A DNA stretch of 64,000 nt. Source: Benincasa hispida (taxonomy: Eukaryota > Streptophyta > Magnoliopsida > Cucurbitales > Cucurbitaceae). The notes under the pieces were generated by a model. It did not search any database. It was not told the DNA's origin and worked only from the letters and a program-made list of their open reading frames with translations. Shown in pieces: positions 23,984 through 36,198 of the stretch. How positions within the stretch are numbered: the first letter of the stretch is position 1; every line of letters begins with the position of its first letter. A program made the translations under genes and the position numbers. The stretch lies in NCBI RefSeq assembly GCF_009727055.1, contig NC_052355.1, positions 4,594,210-4,658,209 on the forward strand, given 5' to 3'.

Positions 23984-25838
23984 TGTAAACAAAACAATGC
24001 AATTTGATGAATGTTTCTATCTTAGGCATACATGTAGCGATATATGATGATATGTGATACTACTTCTAGATATATGTTATTAACAAATGTTCTTGTAGTA
24101 TGTTGTGCATTGTCACAAGTTTCCTCATGTTGAAACCAAGTATAATTTCACCACAAGTTTCTCGGTGTGATCCGAGGTCGAACATAGGGACTGTTTTAGG
24201 TTATTGCGTTATGTTCGTGATACATGTGACCAGGGGTTTTTCAATTTATAAAAGAATTTGTGTACAAGAAATTAAACATGCGATAAAGTGAAGTAAAGTG
24301 GTAAAAATGCGATAATAACATAAATTGCGTTAAAGTAAATCTAAGCTAAGATGATACAAGATACAGGTGTCATGATACAAGATACTGAGGTCAAGGCTGG
24401 CTGTGAAGATTATGCAAAGATCGTGTAATGTGGTGGCAAGTCTTATGTATGAAGCAGAAACAGAAAAGATAATTAATACGAACATCGCCAGTATCTTAAT
24501 TGCGTTAAAGATATAAGTACGGTTCTGCTTTTCCCTTGGGGTACATCTCTCAGTGATCGACCACGTTCTCACATCTCTGTAGTGAAATAGGGACGAACGT
24601 AATGAACGCAAGGTTGCTTCCATCTCTGGAAGTACTACTCGCTTTAGTTAACACATTTTTCTAACCTTTTCTTGACAGATCAGAATGACATCTTCACTTT
24701 TGCTCTCGCAGGTGAAGATGCCGTCTAGCATGTTTTAGCTAAATGCATTTATCTCTTTATCACAGATTAAGTTACTCGTTTAATCCATATTAATTACCAA
24801 GGTTTTAAGAAAACTTCATGGAGAAATTGATAAACGGAGGAGCGAAAATAGATAGAGAAGTGGAAATGGAAACGATCGAGACATTCAATAAAACTATTTA
24901 GCATCTGATACACGATTTGTGAATGAAGAGATTAAAAAGATGAAATACACTTGATGAAAATAGAGTTAGAAACAAATATAAATGAGCGCCAACGTCTTAG
25001 CGCCGATCTAGATGGAGATTGCTTGCCGGTGTGGATGGATCGTGCGGAAGGATGAGCTCCCTCTCAGGCTTGCTCAACCGGTAGCAGATATCTAAGCACA
25101 GAGCTTCACGGCAGGGATCTGATAGAATCGCACTGAGACTCACCTCTCGGCCGTGTCTCTTCTCTTCTCGGATTTCTTGCCGCGATCAGTACTCGCTCAA
25201 CCTCTCCCTCAATAATTCAGCAGCAATTAGCCCTCTATCAATTATACCCATATCAACGTATATCTTCTTTTGAATTCATAGGGGGCATTTATAGGAGAAA
25301 AGATTTGACTCTGGCTTGTGGACTCCATTTTTGTAATGGAAAATTCCAAAGATGAAGGAATAAATATTCTTTCGTTAATGCTATCAGACCGGTAAATCTG
25401 TACAACGGTTAGTTGTTACCACGTGTCGCAAATCTCCGCCTTTTCATTACTCAGCTGTATCTTTTCAATCGGTTGCTCGCATGCGGTGTTTGTATTTATT
25501 GGCCGCATGCGATTGAAATTCAGCTAGGATCGACTGTCGCATTGCGCCATCATTGCATTAATCGTCTCTTCATTGTTGATTGACGGGCGTAATGTAATAG
25601 AGATATGTTGTTCAGTTTCTCGTTGAGCCTTGATCGCAAGCGGTGACTTGGTTTCCTGCAAAATAGAGTAAAAATATCCTCTTCTACCATCTTGATGATG
25701 TTAGTGGGTGTAATTGCGTTAATTCATAATTATTGTATTTTTGAGCTAATTTTCATATAATCAACGCATATTCCTTCTCTTTTGGCCGCAATATCTAGAT
25801 AAGGCAGCAAAAATAACTTGTATTTCTACAAGTTATCA
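23984..25838 (-). repeat. 5' LTR of the inner element
   Basis: 1855 bp, minus strand TGATAACTTGTAGAAA ... TTTTGTTTACA. TATA-like CCTATAAATG lies at 25286-25295 on the minus strand, followed by the expected transcription start. The conserved CCGAGAAACTTG / TTCGACCTCGGATC block lies near its end (about 24157-24185). Compared with the 3' LTR, this copy has more A and T at former C and G positions. Confidence 0.92.
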
Positions 25839-25843
25839 CTTGC

Positions 25844-26798
25844 CCCCACGTGTATCATTCGAACATCCAACTTCGAGCAAGTGCCTTTCACAGCTTAACT
25901 CTTATCAACATGGGGTTTCCCCATTGCATTGACAGTAGAGTTATTATTCTCAAAAACTCGGTTTTTTTTTCGATGATCGTAATGCAATGAATGTAATTCT
26001 CCAAGACCGCTGCCACCCCCAAACTTAGAGGTTGGCAGCGTTCTCACCGCAAAGCTAAAAACAAAATTACAAGAATGCGATAATAAATGATTGAACAAAG
26101 GTTTGCACAAAATAAAACTTAAAGACTTTCAAAATTTGAAGAAGCTAATAAAAGTAAAGAATGCCTTGAGTTGATTAGTTAGAAGATGCGGTGTACTATA
26201 CTTTCCATCATAGAAACATCACAAAACAATGCAATCGGACAAGGAGAATTTCAAAAGGATAATGCATAAAAGATAACAAGAAAAGAACCTTAAGTAGAAT
26301 AACGCATGCGACAATGTGTTGGAATTCATGCAATTAAGGCCATGCGTTGAAGGGTGTGGAGGATTCATCTGTTGTAACTATGCACCGAGGAGAGTTATTA
26401 TAGCACCTACAAGGAGCAAACAAACCACAACTAAGGAAGCAGCCACATATCCAAAATAACAATAAATAAAAATAATAAACTAAATTAAGAAAGCAACGTA
26501 AAGATAGAATAGAAGACGTCCCTGGAGGAATTGGAGTGTTGTCACCGCAAGGAGTCTCCCATGCAGGAGATAACTCTCAACTGCTTTGGTCAGAGGAACT
26601 CGCCCTGACCATTGGAGCTTCCAGCAATTGTTGGACGCATGATGGATGACATACGCCTAAAACTACTTCCAGCTCAAGCGATAGATAACCTTTCTATCTC
26701 GGGGTCAAATATTGTTTGTAGCTTGGTCGCACAAGCTACAATACGCCTAAGGGGGTGCCTGTGAAAATACAAAACTTAACAAAGCATTAGCTGCAAAG
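25844..26798 (-). mobile_element. Outer element internal region, 5' part
   Basis: Non-coding leader of the outer element between its primer site and the inner insertion. It includes a G-rich minus-strand run near 26015-26030 (AAGTTTGGGGGTGGCAG) that resembles a polypurine tract. The part near the primer site (26500-26780) is GC-richer, but I recognise no protein in any frame. Confidence 0.7.
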
Positions 26799-26816
26799 TC
26801 CCCAGCAACGACGCCA
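26799..26816 (-). promoter_or_regulatory. Primer binding site, tRNA-Asp type, outer element
   Basis: Minus strand TGGCGTCGTTGCTGGGGA, six bases after the 5' LTR end (26823). It differs by only a couple of bases from the complement of the plant tRNA-Asp 3' end. Confidence 0.88.
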
Positions 26817-26822
26817 AAAACT

Positions 26823-28553
26823 TGTTGGAAGGAAAATTAGGGATAGTGTTGTACATGCAATCACGCGTTAGACATGGCTTAAGCTATGCGTTTATTCCCA
26901 TGCATCTGAGGTCATGCGTTGGAATGAAAATGCATTAATCTAGTATGCGATGACCATGCGCTCCTATCACAAGTTTTCTTATGCTCGCGCTAAGTATAAA
27001 ACAAACACAACTTTCTCGAGTAATCCGAGGTCGAACACAGGGACTTGTCACTCAATAATGTTTATGAAGTAATGCATTTGAGGCGATGAATAAAAGTAAA
27101 AAGAAGAAGTTTAATGGATTTACACGCTACTCCTACTCCTAACTAAACAGATTGAGCAATAGAAGACTTGCGATGAGAATAGATAGATACACAACAACTG
27201 TTTCTGCATAGTAAGGTTATTATCTTAAATCGCTCGAGTAATCCCAGCTCGTCATACTAAAGCATCGCACACCTCTCGGTGGTCAGCGGCATGACTATAT
27301 CTCTACAGTGCATGGTTGCGTCGAACATAAGATTGTGCCTATCTCTAACAACAATGCATACTTTGCTTTAGTGCGTTCCATCTCTTACCTTCTCAGGCAG
27401 TTAGATGCGACTATTTAACTTACAGACAAGCATTGCAACAACCAATAGACAAGCGTTGCTATAGCCGTTCACCAAGCAAAAAGGATTAACTTACTATACT
27501 CGCACAACGCACACCTCTCAGTGGGTTGCTACATGCGTCCTATCTCTAGGCTACACGATTAAGTATGTGATCGCCTTTGATAAATAAATGCTGAAGATAA
27601 ACAATGATAGAGATAAAGATAATGAAGAAGACGATAATGAAGGAATCAAGGTATGCATTGATTACAAAATGTCTTAATATCTTAAGCTAAAATGTAATAC
27701 AATACAGAAGTTAGAGAAGAAATGGAGGACTATACGTCAAGGCTGCTGGTGGTGCCATGGATGAGTGGTGGAGATGTTTCTCTCGAGCTCTATCTCTAGC
27801 GAATGCTCTGGTCGTCACTCGGTCTGGTTTGTGAAGGTGAAGAATTCTCACTGAAAATCTCGCTCAAGCTCTCATCTGTGATCGCAAACCTCTGCCTTGA
27901 GGCAGAAGTTCGAATGCCTTGAAATGAAGGTCCAAGGGGCTATTTATAGAGTTTAAATGCCGTCAGCTATCATGATTGCGTTATGTCTCACTGTTGCCTT
28001 TGTCGCAGTATGGGCAATGTCACATCGTCTTATCTTGTTGATACTCCCAAGGTATGCATCCGTGCTTGATTCAGCTGAAGTATCAACGCGTTCTACTCAT
28101 CTTGCGATCGTCCTTCTATTATGGTTATCACTCTGTGGCCGCAATCTCCAATTGATCACCGCATTTGCTTGATCACCACAACTTCCATGCGATGGGCGCA
28201 TTAGATCACCGCAACTTCCATGTGATGGACGCATGCGATCACATGCATTCGTCTATGCGATAGCTTGGTTTTCAGTGCATGTGTTTGTCTTTGCGGTCAC
28301 CTGGCTTCATTGCATGCGTTTGTTTGTGATTGCTTATTTCCAACGCATGCATTTGATTCTTGCGATAGCTACAAAAATAGACACTTTGGCACGGAGTAAC
28401 GCATAATATTGGAATCAGTGAGGATTTAGGTGCTAATCGACGTAAAACTCAATTTTTCGCAAATTCTAAGTATTATCACCGTATTTTCTACTTATTAGCC
28501 CTCATAATTCTAAATAAAAGGCTTATAATAACTGGCATTTCTACCAGTTATCA
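26823..28553 (-). repeat. 5' LTR of the outer Athila-group element
   Basis: 1731 bp, minus strand TGATAACTGGTAGAAATG ... CCTTCCAACA. TATA box TCTATAAATA lies at 27941-27950 on the minus strand. It is slightly longer than the 3' LTR because of small indels, for example extra copies of a CACCGCAACTTCCATG-type word at 28155-28225. Confidence 0.92.
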
Positions 28554-29031
28554 AGTATGTGGACCAAAAATTCTAGAACTATGTGATAGAACATGGAATC
28601 ACGTCCCAACTCTCAGCCCCAGGTACCCTTCGCAGAATGGTGTGTCAGAAAGGAGAAACAGAACCTTGTTGGACATGGTTCGGTCTATGCTGAGTAATGC
28701 TCATCTTCTAGACTCATTTTGGGGATTTGCAATGGAGATTGCATGTTACATTTTGAACAATGTTCCCTCGAAAAGTGTTTCTGAAACACCTTTTGAGTCG
28801 TGGAGAGATCGTAAAGGTAGTTTATGCCACTTTAGGATTTCGGAGTGTCCTGCCCACGTGCTAGTGGCTAACCTAAAGAAGTCGGAACCGTGTTCGAAAG
28901 TTTGCTTCTTTGTAGGCTACCTCAAGGAAACGAGGGGTGGATACTTTTATGATTCGAGTAAGAAAAAAATATTTATGTCGAAAAATGATATCTTCTTGGA
29001 AGAACACCACATCAGGGATCATAAATCATGA
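28554..29031 (+). pseudogene. Copia A integrase, C-terminal part
   Basis: Resumes the integrase cut at 12590, starting with the right copy of the AGTAT duplication. GTGGACCAAAA onward matches copia B at 42960. The frame from 28642 reads MSERRNRTLLDMVRSMLSNA, which includes the catalytic Glu of the QNGVSERRNRT motif. FWGFAMEIACYILNNVPSKS and VCFFVGYLKETRGGYFYDSS follow, the usual link to the RT. Upstream of 28642 the frame is shifted at the GT(P/R)QQNG position, so the domain is broken. Confidence 0.9.
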
Positions 29032-30300
29032 AGTAAGCTTGTTTTACATGAGATTTCTAATGAGACTGCTGAGGTTCAACAAGGGTTGTTGAACAGACTA
29101 ATATATCAACAAGAGTTGTTGATGTCAGTTCATCTAGTCAACCATCTCAAGAGTTGAGATTGCCTCGACGTAATGGGAGGGTTATGAACCCACCGGATCG
29201 TTACATGGATTTGACTGAAGCCCAAAAAGTCATGTCTGATGATGGGGTCGAGGATCCATTGTCTTATAAGCAATGGAGATGTTGACAAAGATGAGTGGAT
29301 TAAATCCATGAACCAGGAAATGGAGTCTATGTACTTCAATTATGTCTGGGAACTTGTGGATCTTCTTGATGGGGTAAAACCTATAGGGTGTAAGTGGATC
29401 TACAAGAGAAAATGAGGTGTAAATGGAAAGGTATAGACCTTTAAGGCTAGACTCATGGAAAAGGGTTATACCCAGGTCGAGGGAGTGGACTATGAGGAAA
29501 CTTTCTCACCTATTGTCATGTTAGAGTCTATCAGGATTCTCTTGTCTATAGCCACATTTTATGATAATGAGATATGGCAAATGGACGTCAAGATTGCCTT
29601 TCTGAATGGTAATCTTAAGGAGACCATCTACATGGCTCAACCAGAGGGGTTCATTGTTCTAGATCAAGAGTAAAGAGTTTGCAAGCTTAATAGGTCCATT
29701 TAGGGCTGAAACAGGCGTCTAGATCGTGGAACATTAGATTTGACAATGCGATCAAATCATTTGGCTTTGATCAGAATGTTGATGAGCCTTGTGTTTACAA
29801 GAAAATCATCAACAACTCAGTAGCTTTCCTGGTACTATATGTGGATGATATCCTACTCATCGAGAATGATGTAAGTTTTCAAACTGACATTAAAAAGTAG
29901 CTAGTCGCCCAATTCCAAATGAATGATTTGGGAGAGGCACAGTATGTTCTAGGGATCCAAATCATTCGATATCGTAAGAACAAGAGGTTAGCCTTGTTTT
30001 AGGCATCGTATATTGATCAAATGTTGATCAGGTATATGATGCAGAATTCTAAGAGGGGTTTATTACCCTTCAGGCATGGAATTGTATTGTCTAAGAATCA
30101 ATGTCTTAAGACACCTCAAAAGGTTGAGGAAATGAGATGAATTCCCTATGCTTCGGCTGTTAGAAGCCTCATGTATGCAATGTTATGTACTCGACTTGAC
30201 ATTTGCTATTCAGTAGGGATTGTCAGTCTTTATCAGTCCAAACTTGGATTAGATCACTGAACAACGGTCAAAATGATTCTTTAGTAATTTCGGAGAACGA
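29032..30300 (+). pseudogene. Copia A reverse transcriptase
   Basis: RVT_2-type reverse transcriptase of Ty1/copia. CKWIYKRK is followed by a stop at about 29415. The open stretch 29455-29673 then reads [20 protein letters not shown] and [20 protein letters not shown], the first with the conserved FSPV-like box and the second with the catalytic Asp. The YVDD box is present at about 29837-29850 (VLYVDDILLI) in another frame. Several stops and frameshifts occur (for example 29672, 29899, 30001). It makes cDNA when intact; this copy cannot. Confidence 0.88.
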
Positions 30301-30824
30301 GAAACTACATGCTTGTGTATGGAGATAAGGATTTGATCCTTACAAGATACACAAACTCTTACTTTCAGACTGATAGAGATTCTCAAAAATCGACATCAAG
30401 GTTAGTCTTCACTCTGATTGGAGGGGTAGTAGTTTGGTGAAGCATCAAACAAGGATGCATCGCAGACTCCACTATGGAAGCCAAATACGTAGCCGCTTGT
30501 GAAGCTGCTAAAAAGGCTATTTGGCTTAGGAAGTTCCTTACAGATTTAGAAGTTGTTCCAAATATGTCTTTGTCGATCACTCTCTATTGTGATAATAGCG
30601 GGGCTGTGGCAAATTCAAAGGAACCTCGGAGTCATCGTAAAGGCAAGCATATCGAACGGAAATATCATTTGATCAGGGGGATTGTGCATCGCGGTGATGT
30701 GATAGTCATGAAGATCGCGTCGGAGCACAATGTTACTGATTTCTTTACAAAGGCCTTCATGGCTAAAGTGTTCGAGGGTCATCTGGAGAGTCTGGATCTA
30801 CAGGACATGCGACATCTTGTCTAG
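30301..30824 (+). pseudogene. Copia A RNase H
   Basis: The frame from 30474 reads MEAKYVAACEAAKKAIWLRK, ITLYCDNSGAVANSKEPRSH and IASEHNVTDFFTKAFMAKVF, ending MRHLV before TAG. The Glu of EAKY and the Asp of CDNSGA are conserved RNase H residues. The first catalytic Asp region (30340-30380) is damaged. The same domain in copia C (45926-46441, minus strand) is intact over this length. Confidence 0.9.
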
Positions 30825-30932
30825 GGCAAGTGGGAGATGATATTGGGGTATAGAGTATGCCCTAGTTTATTGTATATTGTATATTGTACTTGTTTTTCAT
30901 GTATTGTACATTAGTCTCCCAAGGCATTAGGA

Positions 30933-30944
30933 CAAGTGGGAGAT
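30933..30944 (+). promoter_or_regulatory. Polypurine tract of copia A
   Basis: CAAGTGGGAGAT lies directly before the LTR start TGTTGGGATTAG, as expected for plus-strand priming in copia elements. A sister copy GCAAGTGGGAGATGAT lies 110 bp upstream (about 30824-30840). Confidence 0.8.
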
Positions 30945-31102
30945 TGTTGGGATTAGTGCCCTAATTCTCCCGGAGTCTGGTAGTTTGTAAAAAATTTGTA
31001 CACATTGTTATTAATAAAATAAGAGTTATTTTATTTGCATTTACTCATATCCAATAAACTAAGATCTGTAGTTATTTCATGTAAAATTAAGCAAGTATGT
31101 GA

Positions 31103-32935
31103 TGTTAGAGTATATTAGCAACCAGAGGAAGCAACAAGGATCAAAAAGTACTCTAATTCATTAATTTTGAGTAACTAAAGCATGCTTATCAATCACAAGA
31201 GGGTTTGAAGCCATACCTTTGTAGAACTTCTTGAAATCTTGATTCTCAGCTATAGACTTCTCCGAATCTTGTTGTGAACCACCTCAAGATCTTCTCCACT
31301 ATTCTCTTGGAGCTTTAGATTGAGTTGTGGAACTAAAAATCAGCTTGAATGAAAGGAAACTTGGAGAAGAACTCACTGCTACAACTCATTTGAAGAACAA
31401 CTTCTTCAACACAAATTTTCAGCAAAAACTCTATCGATGCATGCCTCAATTCCACTCCAATGTTCTCTATTTATTGTAGGTCTTTCATGCAAAGATGATG
31501 GTTGCATGAGATGCAGCTCATGCTTGGAGTTATTGAAGCAAAATATAAATAGGTTTGGTGTGAGCTAGTTGAAGGTTTAATGGAAAAAACCATATTTCCA
31601 TTTTGTGTTGTTTTCCCAACTTTTCAATTTTTACCAAATGATTTCAAAAATTGAAAATAATATTAATTTTGCAAAATTAATTTCATAAATTAATGTTTTA
31701 ATAAAATTAATAAATAATTATTTAAATAATTTAATAAATTAATCTTACACAAATCCACCTTTATATAGTTAAATCATATTTAAATATTAATTCTTCTATT
31801 CCGTTTAAAATTAAACGTGTAATTATATCTCATATAATTATTAATTCCTTTAATTCTAATTTGAACGTTTCAAATTAACTTATCATGCTACTCTAAAGCT
31901 AATCCATTTACGAGCTACTAGAGGGACCTCAAGGACCTACAGATCATGGGCTCCAACGATCCGAGATTAATGGGCTAAACTCATTACACCAAATTAACTC
32001 TCATTCGTTAAATAATTGGTCACTCCACTAAAGCCCATAGTTGAACTCCTCTCACTGTAGATATATTATGTCCACTTGATATAACCATGATCAGTAAATC
32101 GATCCTTCACAGGTCGTTCGTAATCATAGTTGGGTCAAGATCACCATTTTACCCCTGTGAATACATCTCATTCCTTAAGTTCCCACTAACCCTCTAATAA
32201 ACAATTTGATTCATAATACTTATGAATCAAGTCCTTTCTCTATCATAAAAAGGCGGGGCCCAGTTTGTTCAAGACCTAGAATTAGTACTTAAGAGAACAA
32301 CCTATTTACTAACCCTAAAATGGGTAGGAGTGAATTCTATCTTGCAGGGATATGTCCCCAGCTATCCATCTGGTCTTATCCCCAAAATGGAAGGCTTATT
32401 GAACAGTGTTGTCAGACTACTCTCACCCATGTAGATCAAAGGATAATCCTGAATAAACAGGAGTTCATAGCTAGCTCAGGATTAAGATCAAGTTATCTTA
32501 TGTTACCTTAAGTATGAAATAGTCAGTTTTAACAGTAAACGGTCACTATAAAGAAAAATGACTATTTCGTGGTCCAGTCTATATGCAAACTCATTACATA
32601 GGATGCCTCCACTCACATGTCTCTACATGAATGATCTGTGGATCACATCATTTGTATTACCTATACAAAATGGGCCACATCCAATAGTGTTACCAGGATG
32701 AGATACACAATTTCATGAATATACTTATAGACCATTTAAGCTATATACTATTAACTTGATCCTGTTTATGTCACCATATAAAGTTAAAGTATTCATATTA
32801 TAGCCATGGATATGCTTATTGGATTTTCATAATAGAATGCAAAATCAAAAACATTATTGAATAAATTATTCAATAATATTTTATTGATAAATAGAATGTT
32901 GAACACGAACTGCGAGTTCTAGGACATTCCCAACA
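31103..32935 (-). mobile_element. Solo LTR, copia family 2, in LTR2
   Basis: 1833 bp from TGTTAGAGTATATT to GACATTCCCAACA, flanked by perfect TGTGA duplications (31098-31102 and 32936-32940). On the minus strand it starts TGTTGGGAATGTCC. It has an AT-rich core at 31620-31750. The 32310-32430 region, reversed, matches the GGGTGAGAGT ... AATTCACTCCT part of family 1 LTRs. Non-coding. Confidence 0.92.
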
Positions 32936-33615
32936 TGTGAGAGATACAAGTGGATTAAGTAATAACCTAAATGGTCTGTAGTACAAGGATAAAGGTGGGA
33001 TACCTTATCCTGGTGACACTATGGATACAAACCGCTTTGTAGATAGTTACAAGTGTTATGGCATGCTACAAATTTTCTGATCCTGATCATTCATGTGGAG
33101 GCATGCAAGTGGTGGTGTCCTATACAAAGAGTTTGTATAAGACCGACATGAGATGATTAGTCTCTTTATATAACATCATTGATAATTGAGACTTACATCT
33201 CACTAAAACAACCATAGTTGACATGACCTTAATCCTGAGTGTTTTGGGAACTCCTGCCTATGAAGGTGGTCCTTTGATCAGTATGGGTGAGAGTGTCCAG
33301 ATTTTGCTAACTCAACAAGCCTACCTTTTTGGGGATTTGTCTGATTGGGGAGTTGGGAACGCAATTACACAAGACGAAATTCATTCCTTCCCCGAAGCAG
33401 GGTAAGTAGATAAATTGCTCCCTTAAGGGCTGATTACGGGTCTTGAACATAGTGGCCACATCCTCTCTTTGGAAGAAAGGACTCAGTCCTAGTGGGATTA
33501 TGACTTATTGTTCATTAGAGAAATCAGTGGTACTTAAGAAGTTAGAGGTAACTATAGGGGCAAAACGATAAATTGGCTCAGCTGTACTTACGAGCGATTT
33601 GTGAAGGGTCATCGC

Positions 33616-35245
33616 TGTCGGAAGGTACCAATGCGCAGCGAAAGAAACCAGGATCCATTATCACTCTAATTCATTAATTTTGGTAGAAAAGAAAACATGT
33701 TTCAACAGAAATAAATGGGTTTCATGACATACCTTTGAAGAACTTCCTCTAAGCTTTGAAACCAGCTGCAAATCTCCTCAAAATCTTATTGTAGACCACC
33801 CCAAGATCTTCCCTACTATCCTTTTGGTGCTCAAGATTGAGTGGTGTGACTCAAAATAAGCTGGAATTAAGGGACTTTGGAGAAACTCACAGCAGCAACC
33901 CAGCAGAAGAACAACCTTCTTCTCTTGAATTTTTCTTAAAAATTTGTTTGGTTGCATTACCTTCAAAACACTGAAAATATTATTAATTTTACAAAATTAA
34001 TTTCATAAATTAATTTTCTTAATAAAATTAATAAATAATTATTTAAACAATTTAAATCATTCTAATTAATTTAATATCAAATGTTAAATTAATTTTTACA
34101 CAATTCCATCGTTAAATATTTAAATCATATTTAAATATTATTTCTCCAATTTCATTTAATTCTAATTTGAACACTTCAAATTAACTTATCACGCTATTCT
34201 AGAGTTAATCCATTTACGACCTAGTAGGGAGACCTCGTGGACCTACAGATCTTGGGCTCCAACGATCCGAGATTAATCGACTAAACTCATTAGACCGATC
34301 TAACCCCCATTTGTTAACTAATGGGTGATTTCACTAAAGCCCATAGCTGAACTCCCCTCATTGTAGATATATTATGTCCACTCGATATAACCATGATTAG
34401 TAAGTTAACCCTTCACAGTTTGCTCGTAATAACGATTGGGTCAAATCTTTATTTTACCCCCCAAATTACCTCTTGTTCCTTAAGTTCCACTGATCCCCTA
34501 ATGAACAATTGATTTGTGATCCAATCAATAAATTCAATCCCTCTCGGACCAATGAGAGGGTGAGGCCTCTTGTTCAAGACCCAGAATCAGCACTTGAAGG
34601 GAACAACCTCTCTACTAACCCTAATTGGGTAGGAGTAAATTCCATCTTGTACCCTATATTCCCAGCTATTCATCCGGTCTTATCACCAAAATGGTAAGCT
34701 TATTGAGTAGAGGTAGTTGGTCTACTCTCACCGTTTGCAGATTAAAGGATAATCCCATACAAACAGGAGTTCATAGTTAGCTTAGGATTAAGGTCAAGTT
34801 ACCTAGGTCATCACTTTGAAATAGTCAGTCTTAAACAGTAAACAACGTTATAAAGTAAGAATGACTGGTTTTGTGGTCCGATCTTGCACAAAACTCATTT
34901 GCACAAGACTCCCCCACTTCTCATGTCCCAACATGCATGAATTAGGATCACTTTGTATGTAGCACTTTACAACTCTTTGTAACAACTATAGAGTAGGCCG
35001 CATCCAATAGTGTTACCAGAATAAGGTATCCAACCTTATTCATATACTATATATCATTTTGACTATTTACTTGAACCTGATCCACTTGTATGTCTCCACA
35101 TAAAGTTCAAGTACTCATGTAATAGCCAATGGACATTAGTTATTGGATTTCTAAAAAAACAATATATTCAATAACAACTTTATTGAATTTTCAGAATAAG
35201 TTCTACTGTTTACAAACCACGAGTTTTAGGACATAAAACCCAAAA
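33616..35245 (-). mobile_element. Solo LTR, copia family 2, in LTR2
   Basis: 1630 bp from TGTCGGAAGG to ATAAAACCCAAAA; the family end CCCAACA has mutated. Flanks are ATCGC (33611-33615) and ACCAC (35246-35250), which differ by two transitions. Homologous LTRs (for example 45510-45540 reversed) read ATCGCACTGTTGATTGG without interruption, which supports the insertion point. Orientation follows from its match to 9610-11352. Non-coding. Confidence 0.82.
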
Positions 35246-36198
35246 ACCACACTATTGATTGGTTAATATGGACACAGAAATATATCTGTAGTGAGAAGAG
35301 TGCAACTGTCGGTCTTTAGTGGAGTGCCCGATAGTTAACGGATGGTAGATCTCGTGACTAAAGAGTTTAGTCAGCTATTCACATACTGTTGGAGCTTCAA
35401 GTTACAAGCCCATAAGGTTCCTTTGGTAGCTCAATGGGTTTAAGTTGAGAATAAGATTTTGGGGTTGATTGAAGTGTTCAAATTAACAAGAGGAAATTCA
35501 ATTATATGTGATATAATTATTTTCCTAATTTTAGAGGTTGTCTCATTCGAAAATTACTCACAGAGACAAGCTATCAAGTGAAAGAATTTCACTAAGGGAT
35601 AGCATTGACAGAGGCTAAACGATCGTGTAGAGTTGACTGTACAATAGTCATTCAGCTGATCGTTGCTACACGATCGAGTAGCTAAGTCTATATGATAGGT
35701 TGCCATTTACTAAACGATCGAGGACATCGTCTATGTGATAGACTGTGTTCTTATCTCCCATTTGCTTGATCGTCTACTCGATCATAGTCCACCAGTCTCT
35801 TCCTCAAGCCAAGATCATATAGAGCCCACAACTTCTGGATTCTCACACCGAGAAAGGTTACCATTGTGGTGGTGTCCTTACTCTATTCGTGAATTGAGTG
35901 GGACTCAATTAGGTTCGAGGAGCTGTTCGTTGTTTTCGTGGTCGTGTTGTTCCAGTCGTTGTGTTCGAGTGTTTCTATTGCGAACGCATTGGAGATTGAT
36001 TGAGGGATTCTTGAAGAATGGTTCTTCAAAGGTCCGCATACTCTATTCCTTGATTCTCTTATAGCATGCTGCAATTTCTAGTATATGCATGACCTGTTAG
36101 TTTCCATTTAAAACTGTAATAGTTTGTATTCAATCAGAATGGAATTTGGAACGATCCCTTCTGCTACTCATGAAAATCCTTGTTTTTGATTTCCTTCA

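Larger units (their letters stand above)
14744..25838 (-). mobile_element. Athila-type Ty3/gypsy element, inner nest layer, gag-pol
   Basis: 11.1 kb including 908 N. On the minus strand the order is 5' LTR (25838-23984), tRNA-Asp-type primer site, gag, protease, reverse transcriptase, RNase H, integrase, non-coding tail, 3' LTR (ends 14744). The gag start, protease form (DLG instead of DTG) and integrase end (AFKVNGQQIKPYYGG) are characteristic of Athila/Tat-type elements. Gag and pol carry several stops, so it is inactive. It lacks the long second ORF that element D keeps downstream of its gag. Confidence 0.93.
12591..28553 (-). mobile_element. Non-autonomous Athila-group element (LARD-like), outer nest layer
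   Basis: Two LTRs (12591-14260 and 26823-28553), a polypurine tract and a tRNA-Asp-type primer site define a minus-strand Ty3/gypsy element with AGTAT target duplication. After subtracting the nested element 14744-25838 and its target duplication, only about 1.46 kb of internal sequence remains, none recognisable as coding. The element is then about 4.9 kb of LTR and non-coding sequence, fitting the 'large retrotransposon derivative' class. It must have relied on proteins from a relative. The related solo LTR at 204-1822 shows the family moved more than once. Confidence 0.9.
30945..36198 (+). mobile_element. Copia LTR2, shared by elements A and B, with two solo LTR insertions
   Basis: Starts TGTTGGGATTAGTGCCC after the copia A polypurine tract and ends TTGATTTCCTTCA at 36198, directly before the copia B leader. 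Removing the solo LTRs 31103-32935 and 33616-35245 with one target duplication each leaves about 1.78 kb that aligns in order with the solo LTR 37811-39904, apart from a deletion near 35510 (after GATATAATTA). It is thus one LTR serving as 3' LTR of A and 5' LTR of B. Confidence 0.85.
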
